A DNA stretch of 64,000 nt from CAVZXS01 sp963779325 (GCA_963779325.1 CAVZXS010000007.1:62001-126000); one strand, 5' to 3'. Counted from the first letter of the stretch, positions 9,107 to 18,510 are shown. The notes: generated by a model from the sequence alone, not told the origin. Program-made: numbers and translations.

Positions 9107-10321
9107 ATGCAAAACACAATCTTGTTAAGCCTTTTTGTAACGCTGATTACACAAACTTGTTTTTCTCAAATCATAACGCCGATTCCCGATTGGACGGTTA
9201 ACAAACAAACGGACGACAAAATACTGAGCACTCAATCAATTGCCGCTAATAATAATTCAGTTGTTTACCAAATAAGAAAGCAAACAACAATAAATGAATA
9301 TTTAGCGGAATGGTTTACCGGCGCCATTGCCGCGGATATAAAGAAAGAGAAATGGACGGAAACCCAAACGGGATCATTGCAAGAGTCGAGCGGCCTCCTG
9401 ATATACGTTAGTGAAATGACAGATGCGACAGCAAAAAAATGGTACGTATTATATTTAGCTCATGGATTTGGAAAAAACCAAGCTCGTCTTGCAAGAGTTA
9501 CCGGTACACTGCAGCCTGACTTTTTTCAAACAAAAGCAGGGGAGGCCTCCAAACATTTTGCAGGTATAGTGGCGCAGGATAGAAAAAATAATACGACTAT
9601 TGGAGAACCGGAAAAAACCATAACCGGCGAACCCAAAAAAGAAACAATAGTAAATCGTACCGAGCCTGTCACAAAATTAGCCGGTGTACAGAATGCAAAA
9701 ATTCACTCAACCATTATGCATTTAGAATATGAAGCCGGTATGGGCGGAGCCATTTACCCGGTATACAATCCGTATATTTTATTTAAAGATGGCACTATCT
9801 ATAAAAATCCTGTAGAAGGTCTTAACCTGTTTGATGCGGCGGCATCTCGTACGGCTGAACCGAAGAAATGGGGCACCTGGAAAATGAGCGGCGCCACACT
9901 TAATATCTACCGGCCTTTAGAAAAACCCAAATACCAAAACAGTTCTTGGGAAAAAAGCAGCTATAAAAATATTTTACCTGCAAAGAAAGGCGAGGCATTG
10001 GAAGGAAGCTTCAAAACTTTAACGGGTGGCGGCAATACTGCATTGGGCGGCGATGTACTTGTAGTTGCAGCGGCAAATATTACTTTTAGTAATGACGGAA
10101 AATTTACTTTGGCAAAAGTGGCGGGTGTTTCATCGGGCAGAGATATTTGGGAAAATACCAACAGCAAAAGTAATGAGGCCGGGTATTATAAGTTAGATCA
10201 ATATTCGATTGAATTGAAGTACAATAACGGGAAAATAGAAAATCGGTTCTTTTATTTTTATCCCGATTCAAGAAAACACTTTGGTATTGCCGGCAGTGTG
10301 TATATGCCCAAGAGTAAATAA
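9107..10321 (+). CDS. Secreted protein of unknown function
   Basis: 404 aa from the ATG at 9107, which opens a signal peptide (MQNTILLSLFVTLITQTCFSQ); an in-frame TTG at 9092 would add five residues and is less likely. The first about 150 residues look like a small alpha/beta domain, followed by a low-complexity linker (TIGEPEKTITGEPKKET) and a C-terminal beta-rich domain with repeated W-G-T-W and L-K-Y-N-N-G-K type segments. No family is recognised. It is followed by a bidirectional terminator. Confidence 0.65.
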   Translation: MQNTILLSLFVTLITQTCFSQIITPIPDWTVNKQTDDKILSTQSIAANNNSVVYQIRKQTTINEYLAEWFTGAIAADIKKEKWTETQTGSLQESSGLLIYVSEMTDATAKKWYVLYLAHGFGKNQARLARVTGTLQPDFFQTKAGEASKHFAGIVAQDRKNNTTIGEPEKTITGEPKKETIVNRTEPVTKLAGVQNAKIHSTIMHLEYEAGMGGAIYPVYNPYILFKDGTIYKNPVEGLNLFDAAASRTAEPKKWGTWKMSGATLNIYRPLEKPKYQNSSWEKSSYKNILPAKKGEALEGSFKTLTGGGNTALGGDVLVVAAANITFSNDGKFTLAKVAGVSSGRDIWENTNSKSNEAGYYKLDQYSIELKYNNGKIENRFFYFYPDSRKHFGIAGSVYMPKSK

Positions 10322-10380
10322 TCTATTTTTTATTTTTACATGAAACTTTACAATAGAATTAAAATCAATCTAACAATAAA

Positions 10381-10412
10381 AAGAAGCCGCCTTTTTCGGG
10401 GCGGCCTCTTTA
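10381..10412. terminator. Bidirectional terminator between convergent genes
   Basis: Stem AAGAAGCCGCC (10381-10391) with GGCGGCCTCTT (10400-10410), one mismatch, flanked by A-rich sequence on the left and TTATT on the right. It lies between the convergent stops at 10321 and 10445 and can serve both. Confidence 0.8.
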
Positions 10413-10444
10413 TTAAACCTGTTTTCAACTATAAAGGGTTTTCC

Positions 10445-11335
10445 TTATTTTCTTAATTGTATTTTACCCAGCTTCACTTCTTTACCGCGGCGCACTTCAA
10501 TATTATTGATGGTGCTGTCCATGTACCCGTTGATGCCGTCAATAAATAAACTGTATTTTCCTTCTTTCAGTCCGCGTATTTTAAAATCACCGTCATCATC
10601 ATCGGGTCTTGCATATGTAGTATCAGCACCGCTGAATGCATAGATGGTACCGAAAGAACCGGAAGGCTTCACTTCGCCTTCTATCCTGCCGCTGCTGTTG
10701 TTTCCAAATGGTTTGATAACGGGGCGAATCCATATTTGCCCGTCTTTAAATTTAATGGAGTGAAACAAATCAAAATCAAGGAACAGTTTAAGGTTGTTCA
10801 GAGATATGTTGTCAAGATGGTGACGACTGATATTTACAAATATGAAATTTTGATTGTTCAGGAAGCGAAGCGGAAGTACTATGCTGTCAAGCATTACGCT
10901 GTTGTTGGGACCCAATACAACTTTTATGCGTTTAATTTTCCCATTCGCTACAAAACTGCTGCCCAATAAAGTATCTATACCGTTGCGCAGTTTTAAAAGA
11001 TCATATACACCGGCACGAATATCCAATGTGTCCCATATTTCGCAACGGCGGTCCAAGGAGTCATTGTCATCATCGCAACCGGGGCGATTGTCGTGGTCAT
11101 CATCATCATCATTTCTACTGCAGGTATCTATTTTTATTTCAATACGTTGTATATCCACATTTACTTGCTGAAGAAAATCGAGCGGGCCATCGGTAAGGTA
11201 AACGGATAATTTTGTTTTTCCTGCAGGTATGTTTCCGTCATTACTTACCGAGGTCTCCTTTTGACAGGCTGCGAAGAAAATGACAGAGATTGCTGCAATA
11301 AATGAAGCAATTAAAAGCTTACGCGTTGTTTTCAT
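10445..11335 (-). CDS. DUF4382 lipoprotein
   Basis: 296 aa. Lipoprotein signal with lipobox FFAAC (Cys24). The mature start KTKLSVYLTDGPLDFLQQVNVDIQRIEI is the typical DUF4382 opening. Between the first strands an acidic segment (DDDDDHDNRPGCDDDNDSLD, residues about 80-100) replaces the usual short loop. The C-terminus (about 215-296) is a carboxypeptidase-regulatory-like Ig fold (GRIEGEV...GDFKIRGLKEGKYSLFIDG). Role unknown; the acidic loop could bind divalent cations. Confidence 0.85.
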   Translation of the reverse strand: MKTTRKLLIASFIAAISVIFFAACQKETSVSNDGNIPAGKTKLSVYLTDGPLDFLQQVNVDIQRIEIKIDTCSRNDDDDDHDNRPGCDDDNDSLDRRCEIWDTLDIRAGVYDLLKLRNGIDTLLGSSFVANGKIKRIKVVLGPNNSVMLDSIVLPLRFLNNQNFIFVNISRHHLDNISLNNLKLFLDFDLFHSIKFKDGQIWIRPVIKPFGNNSSGRIEGEVKPSGSFGTIYAFSGADTTYARPDDDDGDFKIRGLKEGKYSLFIDGINGYMDSTINNIEVRRGKEVKLGKIQLRK

Positions 11336-11794
11336 GTTTTTTTATTTGGTTTAATAATATTTGCGATGGCGGGATTCGCAGAATAAATAAGAACTTAAAT
11401 GGCGACTCTGTCTTTGGTCAAAAACAATGCCTGACTGCTAAAGGAGGTTCGGGTTGTAACCTTGTTGTAAAAAGAATTATTTCTTTTATAATTTACCGTT
11501 TCATGCACATAGACCGCTCATTTCTGTACAGGTTTAATGCCTTTCAAAAATTTTTTTACCGACCATTTTTCTGAATAATGAAACGGCAGTAAAGGGCAAA
11601 TGCAATTGCTCCGGCATCTATCCGGAGTATAACTCTTTTTATAACTCATTTTAGTAAAACCCGTTTGGGGATTTGTAACCGTGCGGAATGAAAATCATTG
11701 TATTCGATCTGAAGTATCTGCTTAACTATTATGCAATACAGCCAATGGAGCTATTCATGAGAATTGAGTTTTATTTATGATAAAAATCCTGTCA
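11336..11794. other. 459-bp intergenic region, no gene seen
   Basis: Lies upstream of the DUF4382 gene and downstream of the T9SS cargo gene, both on the minus strand. No convincing ORF, hairpin with T-run or repeat was found; it presumably contains the DUF4382 promoter. Confidence 0.4.
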
Positions 11795-13771
11795 TCATCT
11801 TACCAAAACACAGGTACCTTTTTGCCGGTAGATACTCTTATTGGCGCCTACGCCTTCTGCAATCCATACTACTACTTGCGATGCCTGTTCAGTACCGTTA
11901 ATCTTACCATCCCAGCCGCGGCTGTTCGATCTTAAATCAAATATTAGCTGCCCCCACCGGTTGTAAACCCGAAAGTATTTTATTTCCGTAATGCCGGCTG
12001 CTATCGGTTTTAAAAAATCATTCAATCCGTCATTGTTTGGTGTAAAAGCACTGGGCACATAGAATCTTATTTCTTTAAATACTTTTACCAATTGTGTATC
12101 AACCGTGGTACAGCCGCCGGCGGTTTTAATAGTTATGGTATACAATTTCTCCAGCGGCCCGTTAAATACAGGTGATACACTTACGGGGTCACTTAAATAA
12201 GTACCCGGGTTCCATACAGTAGTAACGCCAAAATCTCTCGCCTTTAATTCCATCGGGTAATCCGTTACCGCACTTTGATCGGGGTACCTGATGGCCGGTA
12301 TAGGGTTTTCAACCAGAATTTGTTTTTTGGCGCTGTTAATACTACATCCTTTTTCATTGGTTAATAAAGCGTAGTATGTTCCGGATTGCCGTACCCTGTA
12401 TTTTGTTCCTGCTGCACCGGCAATAGGCGCATTGTCTTTATACCATTGTATAGTTTTGGTTGGTTGCAGTACCAACACCGCACTGTCGCCGGTGCCGAGA
12501 CAATAAGCTGCTTTGCCCAGCAATGTTAAATTCGTATCAATGACGGATGCATCTACAACCACTTCATCGGTAGTAGTACAACCGCCGCCAAAACTGCTTG
12601 TAGTAAGAATATAAGTTGTTCTTCTATCAGGGCCGGCCCGCGGGTTGGCTATGTTCGGGTCCGATAGTCCCGCAGCAGGAAACCAACTGTACACAAGACC
12701 CGGTTTGGGTGTAGCGCCAATAGGTACCGGATTCAGATTACATGAAAGTGTATCCTTACCGGCATTGGCTCTTACCGTTAGCGTATCAACAAGTATGGCA
12801 TATAAAGTATCTCGACAGCCATACCCATTATATGGCTCAACTTCTACTGCTATCCGTGTTCCGGCAGGCGGCGGCGGTCTGAATATAACTGACTGATCTG
12901 TTCCTAATGTTTGCGTAAAGTTATTATTGAACCAAGTGTAGCCCTGGTAACCGAAAGGCGCCGTTACACGGACAGCTGTATCATCCGGACAATAAGTTGC
13001 GCCTACAAATTCGCTGTTACACTCTGAGTTTACATCAATATAGGCATATCCGAAATGACGGGTAAAAGTGCAATCGGCAGTTTTAAAAGTAAGACGTATT
13101 GTTTTTCCCGCATTGCCGTTCAGGTTCATGGTCACGGCGGACCAATCTTTGTACCAAATAGGCGTAGTATCAACAACTACAGGTGAAATATTGAAACCGG
13201 GTAATATAGATCCGCTTGCAAAAAAAGTAAATGACGAACAATTAATAATTTCATTATCCGTCACGTTGGTAGCTTCAATCACCAATCGCGGTTGCTGATA
13301 TTCCTGGTGATTAGGATCCTGGAACACGACGGCGTAATGATAAATGAGCGAATAAGTGTTTTGGTTGGCGGGTATTACAAATTCGTATGAAATACCTTCC
13401 GCTTCTCCGCCGCCTCTGTCATTGCCAAGTCGTATGGAACGACCGCTTCCATTGGGACAATTAACTGAAAAGCCCCCGTAATAATCTACATCATTGGGAT
13501 TGCTCAGTGCATCATACATTGTATGCCGGTCAGCTATCGCCCCTGATGTTTGTGTGAGGCTTATAACATTTTGACCGTTAACGGCGGAGGTAGAACCGAT
13601 AAAACAGTTCCAATTATTGAATGTACCGGTTTCAAAATCGATATTGGGAGGACAGTTTTGAGCGTTTATATTTAAAGAAAAAAAACAGGCATACAGTACA
13701 GGCAATAAAAAGTATCCGGGGAAATTGCGGGTACAATTCTTTCTTATATCAGGTTGGCTGATGCGCTGCAC
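11795..13771 (-). CDS. T9SS type B cargo, PKD/Ig-like adhesin-type protein
   Basis: 658 aa. The signal peptide is near the N-terminus (LLPVLYACFFSLNINAQ), followed by a lectin-like N-terminal region (PNIDFETGTFNNWNC), several Ig/PKD-like strand blocks and a C-terminal type B T9SS sorting domain: FYVPSAFTPNNDGLNDFL, then VYNRWGQLIFD, GWDGKINGTEQASQVVVW. The C-domain directs secretion through the outer membrane by the type IX system and attachment at the surface, as in gliding-associated proteins. The passenger has no enzymatic motif. The T9SS machinery itself is not in the window. Confidence 0.9.
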   Translation of the reverse strand: MQRISQPDIRKNCTRNFPGYFLLPVLYACFFSLNINAQNCPPNIDFETGTFNNWNCFIGSTSAVNGQNVISLTQTSGAIADRHTMYDALSNPNDVDYYGGFSVNCPNGSGRSIRLGNDRGGGEAEGISYEFVIPANQNTYSLIYHYAVVFQDPNHQEYQQPRLVIEATNVTDNEIINCSSFTFFASGSILPGFNISPVVVDTTPIWYKDWSAVTMNLNGNAGKTIRLTFKTADCTFTRHFGYAYIDVNSECNSEFVGATYCPDDTAVRVTAPFGYQGYTWFNNNFTQTLGTDQSVIFRPPPPAGTRIAVEVEPYNGYGCRDTLYAILVDTLTVRANAGKDTLSCNLNPVPIGATPKPGLVYSWFPAAGLSDPNIANPRAGPDRRTTYILTTSSFGGGCTTTDEVVVDASVIDTNLTLLGKAAYCLGTGDSAVLVLQPTKTIQWYKDNAPIAGAAGTKYRVRQSGTYYALLTNEKGCSINSAKKQILVENPIPAIRYPDQSAVTDYPMELKARDFGVTTVWNPGTYLSDPVSVSPVFNGPLEKLYTITIKTAGGCTTVDTQLVKVFKEIRFYVPSAFTPNNDGLNDFLKPIAAGITEIKYFRVYNRWGQLIFDLRSNSRGWDGKINGTEQASQVVVWIAEGVGANKSIYRQKGTCVLVR

Positions 13772-13929
13772 AATTTGGGTTTGGGTAAATGAAAGGAAAA
13801 GTTACAAAGAAATCGTCGAAAATTTAATTAAAGTTGCCCCGGAACAGGGAGGACCTGATAATCGGTGTGTTAAGAGCGTCTATTGACAATATTCTGTTAT
13901 CTTCATAACATTAAACAAAAAATAAACAC

Positions 13930-14698
13930 ATGAAAGCTGTAAAGTTTTTTCCGCTTTTTTTACTGCTGCAATCAGGTTTATGCTTTAGCATTTCGGCGCA
14001 GCAAAAGCAATTTAAGACCTTATTGGTAACCACTACAAAGGGTTGGCATCACGAATCATTGCATGCCGGCGTTTTGGCTATTAAAGGAATTGGGAGTTAA
14101 AAATTTTTTTGATGTGGTATTGTTCGAAAACCCTAACGGTTTTACAGATGAATACCTCAAACAATTTCAGGCGGTAATTTTTTTAAATACCACGGGCGAT
14201 ATTTTTGATACGGCCCAGCAAAAAGTAATGGAACGGTTTATACAATCAGGAAAAGGATTTGTAGGTATACACAGCGCATCCGATACGGAATATGACTGGG
14301 AATGGTATAATAAATTAGTAGGCAGGATGTTTAAAATACACCCCGCTATTCAAACAGCGGAACTGAATATTATTGATACCAATTTCCCCGGCTTGCAGGG
14401 ATTTGCCGGTAATAAATTATGGACGGACGAATGGTATGAGTTTGGCCCGGAAAAAACAACTGGACTTAATTATGTATTGGCTGTAGATGAAACATCTTAC
14501 GATGCTAAAGCAAATTGGGGCGGCGATAAAAAAGGAGCAGGGATGGGTAAATTACACCCGGTGGCCTGGTATCATAATTTTGATGGCGGCCGCTCTTTTT
14601 ATACGGCGCTTGGTCACTTGCCCACTATCTACAGCGATCCTGTTTTTCTGAATCATTTGTATGCGGGTATTTTTTGGGCAGCAACGGGGAGGAAGTGA
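13930..14698 (+). pseudogene. ThuA-domain protein, broken by a one-base frameshift
   Basis: The ATG at 13930 starts a signal peptide (ending ISAQ) and the ThuA opening KTLLVTTTKGWHHESLHAG, then reads GVLAIKGIGS and stops at 14098. Dropping one G at 14086-14087 joins it to the second frame (ELGVKNFFDV), which runs to 14698 with all ThuA marks: FLNTTGD, GFVGIHSASDTEYDW, TDEWYEF, GRSFYTALGH. Together they give about 255 aa, the normal length for secreted ThuA proteins linked to sugar oxidation/utilisation. The downstream frame is intact, so this is either a recent mutation or a sequencing error. Confidence 0.8.
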
Positions 14699-14764
14699 TG
14701 CTGTAATGTAAGTGATTCCAAAATTTGGTTTACATTGTTAATTTTGATATTAAACAATTCTCTG

Positions 14765-14837
14765 TGTTCCGTAGGAACACTTTACGGGTAGTACTCAAGA
14801 AAATAGTTTTAACGTTCCATCGGAACGGTTTGTGCTT
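14765..14837 (+). repeat. REP-like two-hairpin unit A
   Basis: Contains hairpins GTTCC-GTA-GGAAC (14766-14778) and CGTTCC-ATC-GGAACG (14813-14827), each followed by a TTT-rich tail with GTG/CGG. Same layout as units B and C, direct orientation, just upstream of the RAYT gene. Confidence 0.8.
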
Positions 14838-14878
14838 TTTTGTTTCACAAAAAACTCTACTGATATAAATTTAAAAAA

Positions 14879-15340
14879 ATGGCAAACACATACACGCAAT
14901 TCCATGTTCAATTTGTATTTGCAGTAAAATATCGGGCCGCTTTAATTTCAAAAGTATAGAAAGACGAATTACACAAATATATTACCGGTATATTTCAGGA
15001 AAACAATCATAAGATGCTGCAGATAAACAGCATGCCGGATCACATTCATATTCTGGCCGGTATACGGCCGACACAATCTGTTTCTGAATTGGTGCAAAAT
15101 GTAAAAACAGAAAGCAGTAAATGGGTTAAACGTAAAAATTTTTGTACTGCACCGTTTGCCCGGCAGGACGGTTACGGTGCATTTTCGTATTCAAAGAGTC
15201 ATGTTGAAAATGTCATTCGGTATATACAGAATCAGGAAGTACATCACAAGAAAGTGACATTTTTAGATGAGTACAGGAAATTTTTGAAAGTTTTCGAAAT
15301 TGAATATGATGAGCAATATATTTTTAAAGAGCCTGTGTAG
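14879..15340 (+). pseudogene. RAYT (IS200/IS605-like TnpA) with in-frame amber codon
   Basis: From the ATG at 14879 the 153-codon frame matches the Y1/HUH transposase family: a QFHVQFVFAVKYR start, the HUH motif HIHIL near residue 55, and SYSKSHVENVIRYIQNQEVHHKK with the catalytic Tyr region. Codon 27 (14957-14959) is TAG where relatives have Trp, so one G-to-A change breaks it. It lacks IS ends and TnpB, and it sits inside REP-like hairpins, which marks it as a REP-associated tyrosine transposase rather than an autonomous IS. Restart at the Met at 15014 would leave the HUH motif but lose the first strand. Confidence 0.85.
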
Positions 15341-15412
15341 TACAAAGCGTTCCAACGTAACGCGGGGAAGCTCTTGCTTTTATTTTCTATCTACAAGATG
15401 TTCCTACGGAAC
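15341..15412 (-). repeat. REP-like unit D, inverted, diverged
   Basis: Begins at the RAYT stop. Contains GTTCC-TAC-GGAAC (15400-15412) and a decayed second hairpin (GCGTTCC...CGTAACGC, 15347-15363). Its order of elements is the reverse complement of units A-C, so A and D bracket the transposase as an inverted pair. Confidence 0.65.
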
Positions 15413-15465
15413 AAAATTTCGAAATTCGTTTATATTGCTAATCATGATGTCAAACTCTTCTCCGA

Positions 15466-15538
15466 GTTCCATAGGAACACCTTGCGGGTAGCGCTCAAGA
15501 GAAAAAATTCTTACGTTCCATCGGAACGTTTTGTGCTT
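15466..15538 (+). repeat. REP-like two-hairpin unit B
   Basis: Hairpins GTTCC-ATA-GGAAC (15466-15478) and CGTTCC-ATC-GGAACG (15514-15528), spacer with TTGCGGGTAG and tail TTTTGTGCTT. Very close to units A and C. Confidence 0.8.
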
Positions 15539-15587
15539 AATAGGTGAAGAAATCCACTGTGTAAGAACCTCTCCCGAATTTTATTTT

Positions 15588-15613
15588 TCTACCCATTGGG
15601 TGTTCCTGCGGAA
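15588..15613 (-). repeat. REP-like half-unit E, inverted
   Basis: CTACCCATTGGGTGTTCC then TGCGGAAT: an inverted copy of hairpin 1 with its GGGTAG tail. The second hairpin is not recognisable. Confidence 0.5.
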
Positions 15614-15656
15614 TAAATTTAAAAATTAGTTTAATGATATCAACACACTTCTCCGT

Positions 15657-15729
15657 ATTCCGTAGGAACACTTTGCGGGTAGTATTCAATAGGGAAAATT
15701 CTTACGTTCCATCAGAACGTTTTGTGCTT
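15657..15729 (+). repeat. REP-like two-hairpin unit C
   Basis: Hairpins ATTCC-GTA-GGAAC (15657-15669) and CGTTCC-ATC-AGAACG (15705-15719) with the same spacer and tail as B. Between unit C and the cytochrome gene (15730-15928) nothing else is seen. Confidence 0.75.
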
Positions 15730-15928
15730 ACTATGTTAAAAAAATTACTGCGCAAGATTTCTCGCCTGTACTCAGCTTATATAAAAACAATAAATTAACC
15801 CGCTCATACTTTGCCATTGGTGGATTTTCAAAAAAGTCCTACTTTTAAATAACGGTTCTGCTATCAATCAACTGTCTCTTGCTTCCCTTGAATCTCACCT
15901 TTTATTTCTTAACCATAAACCTTATACA

Positions 15929-16513
15929 ATGAAAAAATTACTTACTGTAATTGCTTTTGCTGTTGCTGCAGCGCTGATTGCCTGCAATACCAACAGCGCT
16001 TCTTCTGCCGACGCCGGCAAAACAACTCCTCTTTCAAAAGAAGATTTAATTAAACGCGGCGAATACCTTGTGCAAATTACCGGTTGCAATGATTGCCATT
16101 CGCCAAAAAAATTCGGTGCCAACGGCCCGGAAATTATACCTGAATTAATGTTGTCCGGTTATTCTTCCAATATGCCTGTACCCAAAGTAGATAAAGATTT
16201 TTTGAGTGCCGGCTTTGCCGCCTTTGCTCCCGATTTAACTGCTGCGGCCGGGCCATGGGGCGTTACTTACGCAGGTAATCTTACTCCCGATACTACGGGT
16301 ATTGCTACCTGGACGGAAGAACAATTTAAAAAAGCACTGACACTGGGAAAATTTAAAGGATTGGACGGAGGACGAATGCTATTACCGCCAATGCCCTGGA
16401 TTAATTATACTAAAATGGCTGATGAAGATGTGAAAGCAATTTTTGCATATTTAAAAAGTATTAAACCCGTTAAAAATATAGTTCCAAACCCGGTGTCGCC
16501 GGGTAAAATATAA
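15929..16513 (+). CDS. c-type cytochrome lipoprotein
   Basis: 194 aa. Lipobox ALIAC (Cys19), then a Ser/Ala-rich linker. One haem-binding CxxCH motif, GCNDCH near residue 52, preceded by RGEYLVQITG as in class I cytochrome c. The likely distal Met is in the C-terminal half (GGRMLLPPMPW). The end of the domain is MADEDVKAIFAYLKSIKPV, a typical class I C-terminal helix. It is presumably a membrane-anchored periplasmic electron carrier; no dehydrogenase partner lies next to it. Confidence 0.88.
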   Translation: MKKLLTVIAFAVAAALIACNTNSASSADAGKTTPLSKEDLIKRGEYLVQITGCNDCHSPKKFGANGPEIIPELMLSGYSSNMPVPKVDKDFLSAGFAAFAPDLTAAAGPWGVTYAGNLTPDTTGIATWTEEQFKKALTLGKFKGLDGGRMLLPPMPWINYTKMADEDVKAIFAYLKSIKPVKNIVPNPVSPGKI

Positions 16514-16560
16514 TACCATCTTATTTTACCATAACATATAGTTGATAGCAACAGGATATG

Positions 16561-17433
16561 CTATTTCGTTTCCAATAATTTAAAGAATTGATCCAACTGC
16601 GGCAATATAACAATTCTTGTTCTGCGGTTGGCTGCTTTACCATCCGCGGTGATGTTGTCCGATACAGGTAAAAACTCTCCGCGGCCGGCTGCTGTTATTT
16701 TAGAAGGGTTGATGCCGTACTGATCTTTCAATATGCGCACTACCGAAGTGGCACGTTTTACACTCAGGTCCCAATTATCCATCAGGGTGCCGGCTGCGCC
16801 CTTGTAGGGAACATTGTCGGTATGTCCTTCTACCATAAATTCTATATCGGGTTGGTTCTTTAATACCATTGCTACTTTGCCCAATACTTCCTTCGCTCTT
16901 TCAGCTACTTCGTAACTGCCGCTTTTAAATAACAATTTATCGGAGATATCAATATACACAACGCCTTTATCCACTTTTATGTTAATGTCTTTATCATCCA
17001 AATTACCGATGGCGCCTTTAAGATTTGTAACTAAGACAAGATTCAGGGAATCTTTTTTATTAAGCGCCGATTGAAGCCCCTGTATATACGCATCTTTTGA
17101 ACTGATATTATCTAACGATTTTTTTATGCTTTCCGCCTGCGAGGAACTGATAACGGATAAATTTTCCAATTGCTTTAATGCCTGTGTATTGTTGGCGTTC
17201 AAATAGTCTACTTGTTTTTGCAGGGCGGCTATTTCGTTTTCAAGAGCAGCTTTTTTTCTCGCATTTTCTGCGGTTAAGTCGTTGCACTCTTTTAGCCGGG
17301 CCTGTAGTTTACTAAATTCTGTTTGCAGCTCAACATATTTTACCTGTTCGGTTTTCAGAATTTTTTTACTTACACAAGCGCTAAGTAAAAGCAGGCAAGC
17401 AATGAAAGATAAGGTAATGGTTTTTATTCTCAT
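16561..17433 (-). CDS. OmpA-family lipoprotein with coiled coil
   Basis: 290 aa. Lipobox LLSAC (Cys20), a long coiled coil from about residue 30 to 125 (heptads of L/A/K/E such as KAALENEIAALQKQ), then an OmpA/MotB-type peptidoglycan-binding domain: LLFKSGSYEVAERAKEVL, MVEGHTDNVPY, LSVKRATSVVRIL, AAGRGEFLPV, NRRTRIVILP. It probably tethers the outer membrane to peptidoglycan. Monocistronic. Confidence 0.9.
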   Translation of the reverse strand: MRIKTITLSFIACLLLLSACVSKKILKTEQVKYVELQTEFSKLQARLKECNDLTAENARKKAALENEIAALQKQVDYLNANNTQALKQLENLSVISSSQAESIKKSLDNISSKDAYIQGLQSALNKKDSLNLVLVTNLKGAIGNLDDKDINIKVDKGVVYIDISDKLLFKSGSYEVAERAKEVLGKVAMVLKNQPDIEFMVEGHTDNVPYKGAAGTLMDNWDLSVKRATSVVRILKDQYGINPSKITAAGRGEFLPVSDNITADGKAANRRTRIVILPQLDQFFKLLETK

Positions 17434-17513
17434 AAAGATTAATTTTAGTTGCAGTCAAAGTTATTCTAATTTTTGTTTCATAAAGTGCTGATATAAGTTA
17501 AGTGAAGAAATAA

Positions 17514-17550
17514 AAAAGCCGGTAATCACAAACTGCAATTACCGGCTTTT
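17514..17550. terminator. Terminator 3' of the M48 gene
   Basis: Stem AAAAGCCGGTAAT (17514-17526) with ATTACCGGCTTTT (17538-17550), 13 bp perfect. The A-run on the left gives a U-run for the minus-strand M48 transcript ending at 17565. Confidence 0.85.
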
Positions 17551-17564
17551 CATAAAAGAATATT

Positions 17565-18404
17565 TTATTGAGTCAATCTTATCGTAGGTAATTTCACTTC
17601 GCCGGGATCTGACCATATGCCGTCTTTTTCAGCTCTTGCCTTTACTTCGGCAGCACGGCTTTCACTATCGGGGTGAGAGCTCATCATTTTTTGAGATTTG
17701 GTTTGTGTATCGCCGCCCGATAAAAGCGCCAATTTTTTAAAAGCGGTATAGGCGCCGACCACGCTGTATTTATTATTTTTCAAAAAAGCATAAGAGTAAC
17801 TGTCCGCATCACTCTCTTGCTTGCGGCTATGACTTGCACCCAAAAATCCTTCGGCAAATTCACCCAATTCACTTTCACTCAAAGTTCTTGCCGCACCTGA
17901 TTGTGAAGCAGCAGCATCTTTGAAAGCAGCCCGTGTATATGCGGCTTTAATGGCATCCTTGGTATCTTCGTTTTTTACATGACCTATCTCATGACCGATT
18001 ACGGCCAGCAATTCATTATCGGTAAGGATATCCATTAACGAAGAAAATACACGAACACTTCCGTCGGCACAGGCAAAAGCGTTAATGTCGGTTACCAGGT
18101 ATACTTTAAAATTAAGCGTAAGGCCCGCTTCTGAAGTGTGGTTGCCGAATACTTTCTTCAGTCGTATGGCATAAGGGTCATTGTCGTCTGCTACTTTGTT
18201 ATGCGCATCCATCCATTCCACAGCTTGTTTGGAAAGCTTAATGGCATCTTCGTTACTGAAAGTGGCGGCTTTTACACCGCTTCCCGCGGCATTAACGGCT
18301 TGAACGTTTAGTTTGGGTTTGCCCAGTTTTATTTGCGCATTTACGGCAATAAAGCAGGTTGTTAAAAAAAGGGAAAGTACAATAGAAAGCGAGTTGTGCT
18401 TCAT
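17565..18404 (-). CDS. M48-family zinc metalloprotease, periplasmic
   Basis: 279 aa with signal peptide (FIAVNAQ). The zinc motif HEIGHVKNED is near residue 138, preceded by ACADGSVRVFSSLMDILTDNEL; the third ligand is in SRKQESDADSYS near residue 195. This matches short soluble M48 proteases of the LoiP/YcaL/BepA type that act in envelope protein quality control. It lacks the TPR part of BepA. Divergent from the GreA-like gene. Confidence 0.9.
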   Translation of the reverse strand: MKHNSLSIVLSLFLTTCFIAVNAQIKLGKPKLNVQAVNAAGSGVKAATFSNEDAIKLSKQAVEWMDAHNKVADDNDPYAIRLKKVFGNHTSEAGLTLNFKVYLVTDINAFACADGSVRVFSSLMDILTDNELLAVIGHEIGHVKNEDTKDAIKAAYTRAAFKDAAASQSGAARTLSESELGEFAEGFLGASHSRKQESDADSYSYAFLKNNKYSVVGAYTAFKKLALLSGGDTQTKSQKMMSSHPDSESRAAEVKARAEKDGIWSDPGEVKLPTIRLTQ

Positions 18405-18510
18405 GGTTAGTTGAGTTTGTTATTGAAAAATAAAGTACAGGCAAATGTAAGTAAAAAACAAACAGGCATATATAGTCTGTTTAATTGCTTATTTCCATTG
18501 TACATTCTTC

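Noticed and set aside
15300..15491. 63-codon frame across the RAYT end and REP units
   Set aside because: It overlaps the RAYT tail and runs through hairpin repeats; no family resemblance.
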